NCBI GenBank assembly: GCA_017643495.1
Contig: JAEPNK010000002.1
Coordinates: forward strand, 1,116,001-1,180,000
Reading direction: 5' to 3'
Source of the DNA: Rhizobiaceae bacterium
GTDB lineage: Bacteria; Pseudomonadota; Alphaproteobacteria; Rhizobiales; Rhizobiaceae
Length of the DNA: 64,000 nt
In this document: in pieces, positions 42,976-51,969 of the stretch
Position numbering within the stretch: the stretch's first letter is position 1
How the letters are laid out: every line of letters begins with the position of its first letter
Made by a program: the position numbers and the translations under genes
Notes under the pieces: generated by a model
The model's input: the letters and a program-made list of their open reading frames with translations, nothing else
What the model was told of the DNA's origin: nothing
The model's database searches: none

Positions 42976-44016
42976 ATGCGCCTCTTCATTTCCGCCCTTT
43001 CTGCAAGTCTCATGATGTCCGGCTCCGTTCTGGCAGCACCCAAGGTAGTCGCCTCTATCCAGCCGCTTCACTCGCTGGTTGCAGGTGTCATGGACGGTGT
43101 CGGCACACCCGAACTGATCGTCCAGGAAGCCAGCTCCCCGCATGGCTTCAGCCTCAAGCCATCCCAGGCCAGAAGCCTGCAACAAAGTGACATTGTGTTC
43201 TGGGTTGGCCACGGGCTTGAAACTTTCCTGGAAAAGCCGCTGGAAACGGTCGCAGCTGACGCAACAACTGTTGAAATGCTGGAAACACCCGGACTGACCA
43301 AATTCGGGTTCCGGGAGAGCGACGGTTTCGAAGCTCATGATCATGATCATGACCACGGACATGGCGACCACGGGCACGATGATCACGGGCATGATGGCCA
43401 CGAACACGATGACCATGACAAAACTGCCAAAGACGATCATGATCACGACAAGGAACACAGTCATGATCACGATGACAAACATGAACATGACCACTCAGAA
43501 ACCGATCCGCACATCTGGCTGGACCCACAAAATGCCGTCAAGATGGTGGAGACAATCCGTGCTACCCTTTCGGAAAATGACCCGGAAAATGCTGAAACCT
43601 ATGCCGCAAATGCAAAAGCGCTTTCGCAAAAGCTTAACGACCTGGATGAACAGATCAGCGCAAAAATGGCTTCATCTGGAAAAGGCAATTTCATAGTTTT
43701 CCACGATGCCTATCATTATTTCGAAGCACGTTACGGATTGGAGGCTGCCGGCTCCATAACACTGAATCCGGAAAACCTGCCCGGTGCAAAACGTGTGCGT
43801 GAACTTCAGGAGAAGATAAAATCCCTGAAGGTGACCTGCATTTTTTCCGAACCGCAATTTGATCCGAAAATCATCACAACGGTGACCGAAGGGCTGTCGA
43901 CACGCACTTCCACCCTTGACCCGCTGGGGGCTGCGCTTGATCCTGGCAAGGAGCAATACTTCACATTGATGGAAAACATGGCGAATTCATTCGCAGAATG
44001 CATTTCGGATGGGTGA
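42976..44016 (+). CDS. znuA: Zinc ABC transporter substrate-binding protein
   Basis: A 346-residue periplasmic zinc binder with a signal peptide (residues 1-21) and the cluster A-I fold. Zinc ligands are likely His56 (SSPHGFSL), His179 (DPHIWLD), a His in VFHDAYHYF and the Asp of TLDPLG. Between residues 121 and 173 there is a long low-complexity loop of alternating His and Asp, typical of ZnuA and thought to scavenge zinc. ATG 42976 is preferred over TTG 42973; CACGGAG lies ahead. Confidence 0.94.
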   Translation: MRLFISALSASLMMSGSVLAAPKVVASIQPLHSLVAGVMDGVGTPELIVQEASSPHGFSLKPSQARSLQQSDIVFWVGHGLETFLEKPLETVAADATTVEMLETPGLTKFGFRESDGFEAHDHDHDHGHGDHGHDDHGHDGHEHDDHDKTAKDDHDHDKEHSHDHDDKHEHDHSETDPHIWLDPQNAVKMVETIRATLSENDPENAETYAANAKALSQKLNDLDEQISAKMASSGKGNFIVFHDAYHYFEARYGLEAAGSITLNPENLPGAKRVRELQEKIKSLKVTCIFSEPQFDPKIITTVTEGLSTRTSTLDPLGAALDPGKEQYFTLMENMANSFAECISDG

Positions 44017-44093
44017 AAAAACCCATTGAGCTTTTGACATTGTCGGTCCAGTTTTGCATTAACGCATAAATTTATCATGCTGCAGGACCGACA

Positions 44094-44756
44094 ATGTCTG
44101 ACTTTCCCACTTCCCTACTGGACGGATATTACAAGTTTCGTGGAGGAAACTTCAAACAGGAACGCAAACGCTACGAGACTCTTGCCCAGACCGGCCAGAA
44201 GCCAAGCGTTCTGATTATCGGGTGCTGTGACAGCCGTGCAGCACCGGAAACAATTTTCAATGCGCTACCCGGCGAGATGTTCGTGATACGCAACGTGGCC
44301 AATCTCGTTCCGCCATATGATCCTGACGACGGACTGCATTCGACATCAGCGGCGCTGGAATTTGCTGTCCAGTCCCTGCGCGTTCGCCATATTGTTGTAA
44401 TGGGACATGGTCGTTGCGGCGGCATACAGGCTGCCCTTGATCCGGACATGGAACCTTTGTCACCCGGCGATTTCATCGGAAAATGGATGGAGTTGCTGAA
44501 ACCTGCGGCAAGGGAAATCGGCAAAAACGATTATATGACCCAGGCCGAGCGGCAAATCGCGCTTGAGCATTATTCCATCCGCAATTCAATTGGTAACCTG
44601 CGGACATTCCCCGAAGTTGCTGCACTGGAAAAAGAAGGCAAACTTGAGTTGCATGGTGCCTGGTTCGACATCTCCCATGGCGAACTGTGGACCATGAACA
44701 ATGAAAGTGGTGATTTCAGCCGTGCTCCATTTGACGCCGGTGAAACCGACGCCTGA
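44094..44756 (+). CDS. Beta-class carbonic anhydrase
   Basis: A 220-residue enzyme with all beta-class zinc ligands: Cys and Asp-Arg dyad in GCCDSRAAPE and the His-x2-Cys of GHGRCGG. It interconverts CO2 and bicarbonate in the cytoplasm. It lies downstream of znuA on the same strand after 77 bases and is itself a zinc enzyme, but no operator shows shared control. It converges with the SSS symporter gene. Confidence 0.93.
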   Translation: MSDFPTSLLDGYYKFRGGNFKQERKRYETLAQTGQKPSVLIIGCCDSRAAPETIFNALPGEMFVIRNVANLVPPYDPDDGLHSTSAALEFAVQSLRVRHIVVMGHGRCGGIQAALDPDMEPLSPGDFIGKWMELLKPAAREIGKNDYMTQAERQIALEHYSIRNSIGNLRTFPEVAALEKEGKLELHGAWFDISHGELWTMNNESGDFSRAPFDAGETDA

Positions 44757-44768
44757 AGACCGGCCTCG

Positions 44769-46145
44769 TCAGGCAGCGGCTTTTTCGTTCACAGGCTTGA
44801 GCGCAAGAGCAAATGCAGTGCAGCCAACACCCATCACTGTCAGGCAGATGTATAACAGTTTCGTATATTTGTGCTCGACCCCAAAAGCAGCGGTCATGAA
44901 ACCAAGGCCGCTGGTTTCAAGGTAATAGAGCACAGCGCCACTCATTGCCGTGGCAAAAGAAACATGAAATGCCCACAGCGAGACTTTCCTGCCTCCGATT
45001 ATGCAAAACAGGATTACGGGAGCAAGAAACATGGACGCCGTCCCGGAAATTGCGACAGCGGCATAAAGCTCTTTGACATCAAGAAAGAGGAAGCCAAGAC
45101 CGCCCACCATGAAGACAGCCATGGCAATCCGCCCATTGGCCAGGGTGGGTGCAGCAATTCCCATGTCCCGCAGGGCAAGTTTGGCTGAACTCGATAGCGT
45201 TGAATCCAGGGTGGAAACCGCAGAAACAATCAGCACCAGACTGAGTAGAAGCAAGGGCGTCTCCCCCAGCAGACGAGACAATGCGTCAAGCATCGCCTCC
45301 CCTTCCCCGGCATGGATACCGGCAAAAATTCCCAGCAGGGAAAAGCCGAAAATGCAACTCATCGAAAGAAATCCGGCAAGAATGAAACTTTGCCATGTGG
45401 TTTTCCTGTCAGCCAGAAATCCCCGGTCCATCATCACCGGGTCATGCATCGGATAGGAAAGGACCTGCAGGAAGGCAACGGCCAACAATACCCAGCCTGG
45501 GTCCGTTATCGGCATCGCGCTTGTTTGCACAAGCCCCAAAGACCACAAGGGATTGCTGAACAGTGCAACCAACAGCACCACAAGAAGCAGTAGAAAAAAC
45601 AGCATCTGGAAGACATCCGTCTTGAGGGATGCCTGAAGCCCGCCCATCATGGAATATCCGAGGGTGACTATCGCAGCCGTTGAGGCTGCAGCAAGATACA
45701 GGCCCGAACCTTCCTGACCAAACAATGTGCCGATGACAATAAGGTTTGCAAACACCTCCGACAGAAGCCGCAATGCTATGACAAAATTGTAGGCAACCGT
45801 GCCGGACTGGCCAAAATTGGCTTTCAGATAAGACTGGATGTTGGAAAACCCGTGTTCAAACCGGATCCGGTCGACAATGACAGCTCCGGTAAAAAACGAC
45901 AGGTAATAGGCAGTATATGCAAGTGCACCACCGATACCGTAATAAAAACCGAGTATGGCTGCAGTCAGCAGGGACCGCGCAAATATCCATGTCGTAACCT
46001 GGGAAAGAACCAGTGTCCAAAGACCCGGAACATCGCCACGATGTGAGACCCCGTCGAAGAATCCCTCCACGGAAACCCGGTTTCGTGAAAGGTAGATTGA
46101 AAATGCTGCAAGCAGGACGACGGCAGTGACAAGAGACACATTCAT
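44769..46145 (-). CDS. Sodium:solute symporter family protein
   Basis: A 458-residue inner-membrane protein with about 12 hydrophobic helices, in the SSS family pattern: N-terminal helix, SVEGFFDG motif before helix 2, and YSMMGGLQASLKTDVFQMLFF, which is the conserved segment between helices 5 and 6. It probably co-transports a small organic solute with Na+; the substrate is not visible. I take ATG 46145 because the longer frame adds 34 residues without a hydrophobic helix. It is divergent from the CHASE2 cyclase with a 175-base gap. Confidence 0.83.
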   Translation of the reverse strand: MNVSLVTAVVLLAAFSIYLSRNRVSVEGFFDGVSHRGDVPGLWTLVLSQVTTWIFARSLLTAAILGFYYGIGGALAYTAYYLSFFTGAVIVDRIRFEHGFSNIQSYLKANFGQSGTVAYNFVIALRLLSEVFANLIVIGTLFGQEGSGLYLAAASTAAIVTLGYSMMGGLQASLKTDVFQMLFFLLLLVVLLVALFSNPLWSLGLVQTSAMPITDPGWVLLAVAFLQVLSYPMHDPVMMDRGFLADRKTTWQSFILAGFLSMSCIFGFSLLGIFAGIHAGEGEAMLDALSRLLGETPLLLLSLVLIVSAVSTLDSTLSSSAKLALRDMGIAAPTLANGRIAMAVFMVGGLGFLFLDVKELYAAVAISGTASMFLAPVILFCIIGGRKVSLWAFHVSFATAMSGAVLYYLETSGLGFMTAAFGVEHKYTKLLYICLTVMGVGCTAFALALKPVNEKAAA

Positions 46146-46320
46146 GAAATGAATTACCACGGGAAGTTGATATGAGGAAAACTTAGCTGCATTGAAGACC
46201 CGTGTATATCCTCGTCCGGTCAGCAATTCGTGATCCGGCTTCACCAATTACCCGGAATGCAAACCGCGTTGTCATTTGGCAGAAGGCAGATTAGGATTTG
46301 TGAAGTATCGGGGAAGCTTG

Positions 46321-48606
46321 ATGGCCGACGAAAATCGTGGGGGCGTTTTCAGCAAGACAGGACGGTGGTTTGCAAACCGCTGGTCCGGCATGCTCCGCCT
46401 CTTGTTCAGCCCGGCAAGGCTTGTGGGTTTCCTGGTTCTGGGACTGCTGCTGTTCGTGAGGATCAATGATCCCGTTTTTGTAGAGGTCATTCGTCTTCAG
46501 GGCTTTGACTACCTGCAACGCCTCAAACCCCGCGAATATGAAAAGCTTCCCGTAACGATAGTCGATCTCGACGAACAGTCATTCAGGGAGTATGGCCAGT
46601 GGCCATGGCCCAGAACACTGGTCGCCCAGATGATAAACCAGCTTGCCAGACAGGGAGCAGTGGCAACCGGTTTTGATATCGTTTTCTCTGAGCGGGACCG
46701 CCTGTCCCCGCAGCGGATCGCCGAAGACAACAAGACACTTAGCCTCGATATCAAGAACTCGCTTCGTGAGTTGCCTGACAACGAGGTCGTGATGGCGGAA
46801 GCCATGCAGCGCCATCGTGTTGTTCTCGGCCAGACAAGTGTCCGGCAAGAACGGGACAATCTCTCGGGAGATCAGGAAATTCCCGACGCAAACTTTGCCA
46901 GCATCGGCCCGAATCCCAAACAGTTTTTGAAAAACTTTCCGGATTTGCTGGAAAACGTACAGGAACTGGAAGAAGCCGCCGCAGGCAGGGGCATGTTCAG
47001 TTATGAAACGGACGCTGACGGTGTTGTGCGGCGGGCTCCCCTTGTTCTGAAAGTGCGTGACAGGATACGCCTCTCGCTTTCTGCCGAACTCTTGCGGATT
47101 GCCACCGGTGGAGAAACCTTTGCAATCCGTTCAAACCAGGCAGGGATCGAAGGCGTTATCCTTGCAAGAAAGCTCGTTGAGACGGATGGTCAGGGACGTG
47201 TCTGGCCTTATTTCACGCCAAGCGACCCTTCCCGGTATGTTTCAGCAAGTGAGGTTCTCGGCGGCAACGTGGACCCGGCCCGTATTCGCGGTCACATGAT
47301 CCTTGTGGGCACATCAGCGATCGGGCTTGAGGATTACCGACTCACCCCTTTGGGCAGGCAGGTTCCCGGCGTTGAGGTACACGCACAGGTCATTGAAAAC
47401 ATGCTGGCCGATACCATGCTTCAGCGACCTGTAACCTCGACATTGCATGAATTGCTGTTGAGCCTTGCGGCGGGTATCGCGATCATCCTGATCGTGCCGA
47501 TGTTGGGAGCAATCGTAGCTTCCCTTGCAGCCATTGTCTCGATCACAGCCTTTGCCGGGCTTTCCTATTGGCAGTTTTCCGAACACCTGCAATTGCTGGA
47601 TGCAACCTTTCCCATCATAACCACTGCTGTTCTCTTTATCCTCTCGGCGACTGCAAACTACATTCGTGAGGAACGGGAGCGACAGCAGATACGCGGGGCT
47701 TTCGGACAATATCTGTCACCGGCACTGGTTGACCAGCTGAGTGAAGACCCGGACCGGCTGGTACTCGGCGGAGAGACACGCGAACTGTCGGTCCTCTTTA
47801 CGGATGTGCGCGGATTTACGGGCATTTCGGAAAGCTACAAGGAAAATCCGGAAGGTCTCACCAGGCTCATGAACCGTTTTCTCAACGTGCTTTCCAATCC
47901 CATACTTGAGCGCAACGGAACCATCGACAAATACATGGGCGATGCAATCATGGCGTTCTGGAACGCTCCCATGGATGAAGGAGATCATGCATACAAGTCA
48001 TGCACTGCAGCACTGGAAATGATTTCCAATGTCGCCGAGCTGAATGCAGCAAGACAAAAGGAGCTTTCCGGAAACGCGCGGGAAAAATACCTGCCCATCA
48101 ACGTCGGCGTTGGCATCAATACCGGCCCGTGCACAGTCGGCAACATGGGCAGCGACATCCGCTTTGACTATACCGCCCTGGGCGATACGGTGAACCTGGC
48201 TTCGCGACTGGAAGGCCAGTCAAAACCTTATGGATTGCCTATTGTGATCGGCGAGAAAACGGCGCAACTGGTATCTGACCGCCTCGCCACGTATGAAATT
48301 GACCTCATCCGGGTAAAGGGCAAAACCGAACCCGCCCGCATTTATGCGCTGGCTGGTGACGAGACAATGCTGAAATCCGATGATTTCAGGGAGTTTCACT
48401 CGCTCAACCGGACAATGCTCCAGTCATACAGGAAACTGGATTGGGAATCGTCCTTTGCAGCCATTGAACTGATGGAAGAGCTTGGTGAAAAACTTGGCCT
48501 GACGCTGGATGATTACCTGCTCATTTATGAAACACGAATTTCCGAATTCCAGGTCAACTCGCCGGGCACCAACTGGGACGGTGTTTACACCGCCACATCA
48601 AAATAG
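46321..48606 (+). CDS. CHASE2-domain class III adenylate/guanylate cyclase
   Basis: A 761-residue membrane sensor cyclase. Order: transmembrane helix at about 33-48, a periplasmic CHASE2 domain of about 300 residues (VTIVDLDEQSFREYGQWPWPR, GFDIVFSERD, FVGTSA-type segment ILVGTSAIGLEDYR), three closely spaced helices (about 390-450), and a class III cyclase domain with LSVLFTDVRGFTGISES, YMGDAIMAFWNAP and TALGDTVNLASRLEG. It makes a cyclic nucleotide in response to an unknown periplasmic cue. ATG 46321 has GGGGAAG ahead. Confidence 0.92.
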   Translation: MADENRGGVFSKTGRWFANRWSGMLRLLFSPARLVGFLVLGLLLFVRINDPVFVEVIRLQGFDYLQRLKPREYEKLPVTIVDLDEQSFREYGQWPWPRTLVAQMINQLARQGAVATGFDIVFSERDRLSPQRIAEDNKTLSLDIKNSLRELPDNEVVMAEAMQRHRVVLGQTSVRQERDNLSGDQEIPDANFASIGPNPKQFLKNFPDLLENVQELEEAAAGRGMFSYETDADGVVRRAPLVLKVRDRIRLSLSAELLRIATGGETFAIRSNQAGIEGVILARKLVETDGQGRVWPYFTPSDPSRYVSASEVLGGNVDPARIRGHMILVGTSAIGLEDYRLTPLGRQVPGVEVHAQVIENMLADTMLQRPVTSTLHELLLSLAAGIAIILIVPMLGAIVASLAAIVSITAFAGLSYWQFSEHLQLLDATFPIITTAVLFILSATANYIREERERQQIRGAFGQYLSPALVDQLSEDPDRLVLGGETRELSVLFTDVRGFTGISESYKENPEGLTRLMNRFLNVLSNPILERNGTIDKYMGDAIMAFWNAPMDEGDHAYKSCTAALEMISNVAELNAARQKELSGNAREKYLPINVGVGINTGPCTVGNMGSDIRFDYTALGDTVNLASRLEGQSKPYGLPIVIGEKTAQLVSDRLATYEIDLIRVKGKTEPARIYALAGDETMLKSDDFREFHSLNRTMLQSYRKLDWESSFAAIELMEELGEKLGLTLDDYLLIYETRISEFQVNSPGTNWDGVYTATSK

Positions 48607-49262
48607 GCATCAAGCCAGTTCTTGAGTACCAGTTGTTCTGGCAACAGTTTTGTGCCTGCATTCTCAAATCTAGAGTGCAGCCGGACCAGATCGGCAACCA
48701 CATCCACATCCTGTTCGACCGGCAACCGGAAGAACTTCCGGCCCGAGGCCATGACCAGTTCTTCAAGGGTTGTGTTTGCACTGTATGTTACACTTTCCCA
48801 TGTTTCTCGCTTCAATGGCGAGGATGAAGCAAACAGGTAAAACCCGCCATCGTCAGCCGGACCACAGATACAGTCTTCCGGCCGGGCCTTGAGCATTGCC
48901 ACAGCTTCCATCAACCGGGAGGGCGTAAGTTGGGGGCTGTCTGTACCCAGAAACATCACCGCGTCATGATCACTGAAAAGTGCATCGGAAAGATTGGCAA
49001 GCCGAGTGCCCAGTCCCCCTTCCCCGGTCCAAAAAGCGGGAAATCCCTGCCACTGCGGATAGGTAATGGCCGCTTCTTCCGCAAGAGCCCAATGGGGAAC
49101 CAGTGGAGACTGTTCAGACGCCGCCATGGCAACCGCCTCGACAGCCTTCACACTCAATCCATAAAAGGTTTCTGCCTGTTCCTGTCCGATGTCAGCAGCC
49201 AGCCGTGTCTTTACGGGTGACAGTCCCGGTGTTTTTGCAAAAATGGCTACGGCACATTTCAT
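48585..49262 (-). CDS. CofC-like transferase (TIGR04282/DUF2064 family)
   Basis: A 225-residue nucleotidyl/glycosyltransferase-like protein (TIGR04282, transferase 1 associated with radical SAM/selenodomain systems): AVAIFAKTPGLSPVKTRLAADIG with the K-T-R-L nucleotide-binding segment, FLGTDSPQLTPSRLMEA with the metal-binding D-S, and GPADDGGFYLFA. Such proteins occur in arsenosugar-type clusters. I chose ATG 49262, overlapping the preceding stop (ATGA). It is the last gene of the radical SAM operon and overlaps the end of the convergent CHASE2 cyclase gene by 22 bases. Confidence 0.87.
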   Translation of the reverse strand: MKCAVAIFAKTPGLSPVKTRLAADIGQEQAETFYGLSVKAVEAVAMAASEQSPLVPHWALAEEAAITYPQWQGFPAFWTGEGGLGTRLANLSDALFSDHDAVMFLGTDSPQLTPSRLMEAVAMLKARPEDCICGPADDGGFYLFASSSPLKRETWESVTYSANTTLEELVMASGRKFFRLPVEQDVDVVADLVRLHSRFENAGTKLLPEQLVLKNWLDAYFDVAV

Positions 49263-49930
49263 GACTTGTTTCTCCGCAACCATTTGAAGAATTCGGGCAA
49301 GGCCTGTTTTGTGGTCAACCACACATGCAGCAGTGTTATCCGTGCCCAGCCGCCGGACCGGTATTTCCGCGCACTGGTTTGGATCCGCCCACCTGTTCGA
49401 AGGACGGGAACATTCTGCTGCCGCGCTTTCCAGACCAGCAGATGGTCTTCTCCATACAAGGCCGTTTCGTCATATCCGCCGATTTGACGGAATACACTTC
49501 TCGACAAACAGAACCCCTGATCGCCAAACGGCATTTTCAACGTGTCGGAACGGAACCGTACTCCCCATTCATTGAGCCGCATGAGCACCGGTCCGTCCTT
49601 CTGGAAAGACAGATCATGATACCAGAATGCTTCAGGGTCTCTCTCCAGTGAAAAAAGTAGTTTGTCGATTGCTTCATGCCCAAGCACACTGTCCGCATGG
49701 AGAAACCACAAGTGACTTCCGCTTGCCCTGCCAGCTGCCGCATTCATCTGGGAAGCCCGCCCCGGACTGGCATGCACCACGCTCACTCCGTCGACATCCC
49801 CACCTTCCGGATTACGACCGCTGGGAACCGCAATCAGGATTTCACCAATCGCGGCAGATTTTCCAAGATCGTCAATGAGCTTTCGGGGGATTCCGTCATG
49901 CGGACCAAGTGGCATGATGACCGAGATCAC
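49259..49930 (-). CDS. Family 2 glycosyltransferase (TIGR04283 family)
   Basis: A 223-residue GT-A glycosyltransferase (TIGR04283, transferase 2 associated with radical SAM/selenodomain systems). It has the nucleotide-sugar pocket GRASQMNAAAGRASGSHLWFLHADSVL, including the D-S form of the DxD metal motif, and the acceptor-side GDQGFCLSRSVFRQIGGYDE. A C-terminal basic segment may touch the membrane. GTG 49930 is the start, three bases after the phosphorylase stop, with AGGAC ahead. Confidence 0.87.
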   Translation of the reverse strand: MISVIMPLGPHDGIPRKLIDDLGKSAAIGEILIAVPSGRNPEGGDVDGVSVVHASPGRASQMNAAAGRASGSHLWFLHADSVLGHEAIDKLLFSLERDPEAFWYHDLSFQKDGPVLMRLNEWGVRFRSDTLKMPFGDQGFCLSRSVFRQIGGYDETALYGEDHLLVWKARQQNVPVLRTGGRIQTSARKYRSGGWARITLLHVWLTTKQALPEFFKWLRRNKS

Positions 49931-49933
49931 GTC

Positions 49934-50779
49934 CTATGCCCGGAGTACATCAAGCATTGCCTTCTGGGAATCGCTGAGAACATTGTCGGGTGTCAGAACC
50001 GCCATGGCAAGCGACTGTCGATAGGTTTCATCCACTTCCGGCAACGGGGTTTTCAGCATTTCCATCAGCAATGACTTTGCCCTTTCAAGGCTGGCGCCGA
50101 ACCGCTCAATCACCGCCTGAACGGTAACATGCTGTTCCGGGTCATCAAGCCAGCAATCATAGTCGGTAGCGATGCAGACGGTTGCGTATGAAAGTTGCGC
50201 TTCACGGGCAAGAAACACTTCCGGAACATTTGTCATGCCGACCAGATCGCAACCCGCGCCACGCATGAAATGGCTCTCCGCCTTCGTTCCCAGCCGCGGG
50301 CCTTCCACACAGGCATAGGTTTTATCCGAATGAAGCACGATATCGTTCTTTTCCGCTACCGAAGCAATCCATGCGGAAAGCTGCGGACAGGTGGGTATTG
50401 CAGTTGAAACATGGGCTGCAAGCCCGTTACCGAAAAATGTGTACTCACGTTTGCCCTTGGTGAGGTCCAGATATTGCGAGGGGACCGAAAAATCACCGGG
50501 CGCAATTTCCTTGCGCAAGCTACCCACAGCAGAAAACCCGACAAGCATTTTCGCGCCCGCCTTTTTCAACGCAAATATGTTGGCCCGGTAGTTGATTTCA
50601 TGGGGCAGGAACGCATGCCCCTTGCCGTGCCGTGGCAGGAACAGGAGTTCCCTGTCATCCAGTTTCAGTGTCTTGATTGGTGCCGAAGGTTTTCCGAACG
50701 GCGTATCAACTTCCTGCTCGGTTACGGTTTCTAGACCCTCTATGTCATAAAGGCCTGTGCCGCCGATGATTGCCAACAT
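49934..50779 (-). CDS. mtnP: S-methyl-5'-thioadenosine phosphorylase family
   Basis: A 281-residue nucleoside phosphorylase of the MTAP group: IIGGTGLYDIEGL (phosphate loop), FLPRHGKGHAFLPHEINYRANI, FSAVGSLRKEIAPGD, EGPRLGTKAES and ATDYDCW, whose two aspartates select adenine. It splits a 5'-modified adenosine into adenine and a ribose 1-phosphate. Cleaving methylthioadenosine is the default role. Placement between a radical SAM gene and two transferases suggests a more special 5'-deoxyadenosyl substrate. It begins 24 bases after the radical SAM gene. Confidence 0.9.
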   Translation of the reverse strand: MLAIIGGTGLYDIEGLETVTEQEVDTPFGKPSAPIKTLKLDDRELLFLPRHGKGHAFLPHEINYRANIFALKKAGAKMLVGFSAVGSLRKEIAPGDFSVPSQYLDLTKGKREYTFFGNGLAAHVSTAIPTCPQLSAWIASVAEKNDIVLHSDKTYACVEGPRLGTKAESHFMRGAGCDLVGMTNVPEVFLAREAQLSYATVCIATDYDCWLDDPEQHVTVQAVIERFGASLERAKSLLMEMLKTPLPEVDETYRQSLAMAVLTPDNVLSDSQKAMLDVLRA

Positions 50780-50803
50780 GTAAAATTTCCCGATAGCTGT
50801 TTG

Positions 50804-51757
50804 TCAGGCGCTGCAGGAACCGCCTCCAAGGACGCAGAACTTGGCGCAAAACTCATGGTTGAGTGGAACAGAACATGAAGCCTCACGCAAGGTGTTGCCA
50901 AGATTGAACTGCCGGTCATAGGCTAACAAGGTACAGGCTTGCACGGAAGGTTTTTCATCGCCCTTGTGCTTCACTACCATCCGCGATGATGCGCACATCA
51001 TGTCCGATGCCTTGACCCCCAGAATGCCCCAGCATGCAGTCGTGATTTCAGGCACATCGGCACCTGCTTCCATCTCGGGAAACAGCATCAGCTGTTTCGG
51101 GTTCGAAGCATCAATCGCAATTCCGTGTTCTTCAAAAAAACCGGCAAAGCCCTGACGCAGTTCGGCCTCTTCCTCTCCCCATCTGGTTCGGCCTGCCACA
51201 TCAATGGTGAAGCCGTTTTCTGAAAGCCATTTCAGGCCCAGCATCATCGGCTTCCAGCTATTGGGGCCCCGCTCTTCCTCGTGAAGTTCCGGTTTGAAAT
51301 GATCAACCGAAATCCGAAGGGTCATCTGCTTGCCATAGGTTTGCTTGAGCCTGAGGAGTTCTTCCTGGCACTTCATCATCGGGCGCATGGCATTGGTCAG
51401 AACGAGAAGCTCAAACCCGCGTTCCAGAGATGCTTCCATGATACCGATAATGTCCGGGTTCATGAACGGTTCGCCACCAGTAATGCCGATCTCACGGGTG
51501 GCGAGGTTCCGGTCCCGGATTTCATCCAGATAAACCTGCACTTCTTCAAGTGTCAGATAGACCAGCCGGTCATTGCGGGGCGTGGATTCAATATAACAGT
51601 TTGTACAGGCTAGGTTGCAAAGGGTGCCGGTATTGAACCACAGGGTTTCCAGCTTTTTCAGGCCAACCCGGGCACGCTGTTCTCCCTTTGCCGTTACATC
51701 AGGGTCTGAAAACTTCGCGGTTTTCACGGCATCAGGCATGTCAAGGATCAGGTTCAT
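50804..51757 (-). CDS. Radical SAM enzyme with C-terminal Cys-rich domain
   Basis: A 317-residue radical SAM protein. C47-x3-C51-x2-C54 (TLCNLACTNC) binds the [4Fe-4S] cluster; ITGGEPFMNPD is the SAM-contacting GGE motif. The C-terminal 90 residues contain seven cysteines (ACWG, MCASS, ACTLL, SCSVP, FCAKFC, GSCSA), suggesting a SPASM- or twitch-like auxiliary cluster. It is not ArsS as I know it, although the operon has the same logic. ATG 51757 is preferred; the frame opens further to TTG 51826. It heads a four-gene operon with mtnP and two transferases. The substrate is unknown. Confidence 0.85.
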   Translation of the reverse strand: MNLILDMPDAVKTAKFSDPDVTAKGEQRARVGLKKLETLWFNTGTLCNLACTNCYIESTPRNDRLVYLTLEEVQVYLDEIRDRNLATREIGITGGEPFMNPDIIGIMEASLERGFELLVLTNAMRPMMKCQEELLRLKQTYGKQMTLRISVDHFKPELHEEERGPNSWKPMMLGLKWLSENGFTIDVAGRTRWGEEEAELRQGFAGFFEEHGIAIDASNPKQLMLFPEMEAGADVPEITTACWGILGVKASDMMCASSRMVVKHKGDEKPSVQACTLLAYDRQFNLGNTLREASCSVPLNHEFCAKFCVLGGGSCSA

Positions 51758-51969
51758 GAACGGTTCGCTTTGTTTGCGTGAAATTCTTTCCTGGTTTGCA
51801 TATCCGGTAAACTGCAGGTTTTTCAAGGCTGACAGCCAAATGCCTCCAGATCGGCAATAAAAATAACTTGATCATTCTTTATGAAACCGGATGTATATGG
51901 CACGGATCACATGATACCGGATGTCAGGCCTGACATCACCTTCCCCGCAATTTTCCTTTGGGAGTTCCA

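Noticed and set aside
43334-43494. His/Asp repeat region as a tandem DNA repeat
   Set aside because: The repetitive DNA is explained by the His-rich metal loop (residues 121-173) of ZnuA.
50804-51757. Calling the radical SAM protein ArsS and the operon an arsenosugar pathway
   Set aside because: The transferases fit, but the C-terminal cysteine pattern differs from ArsS as I know it and no arsM or other ars gene is present, so I kept the substrate open.
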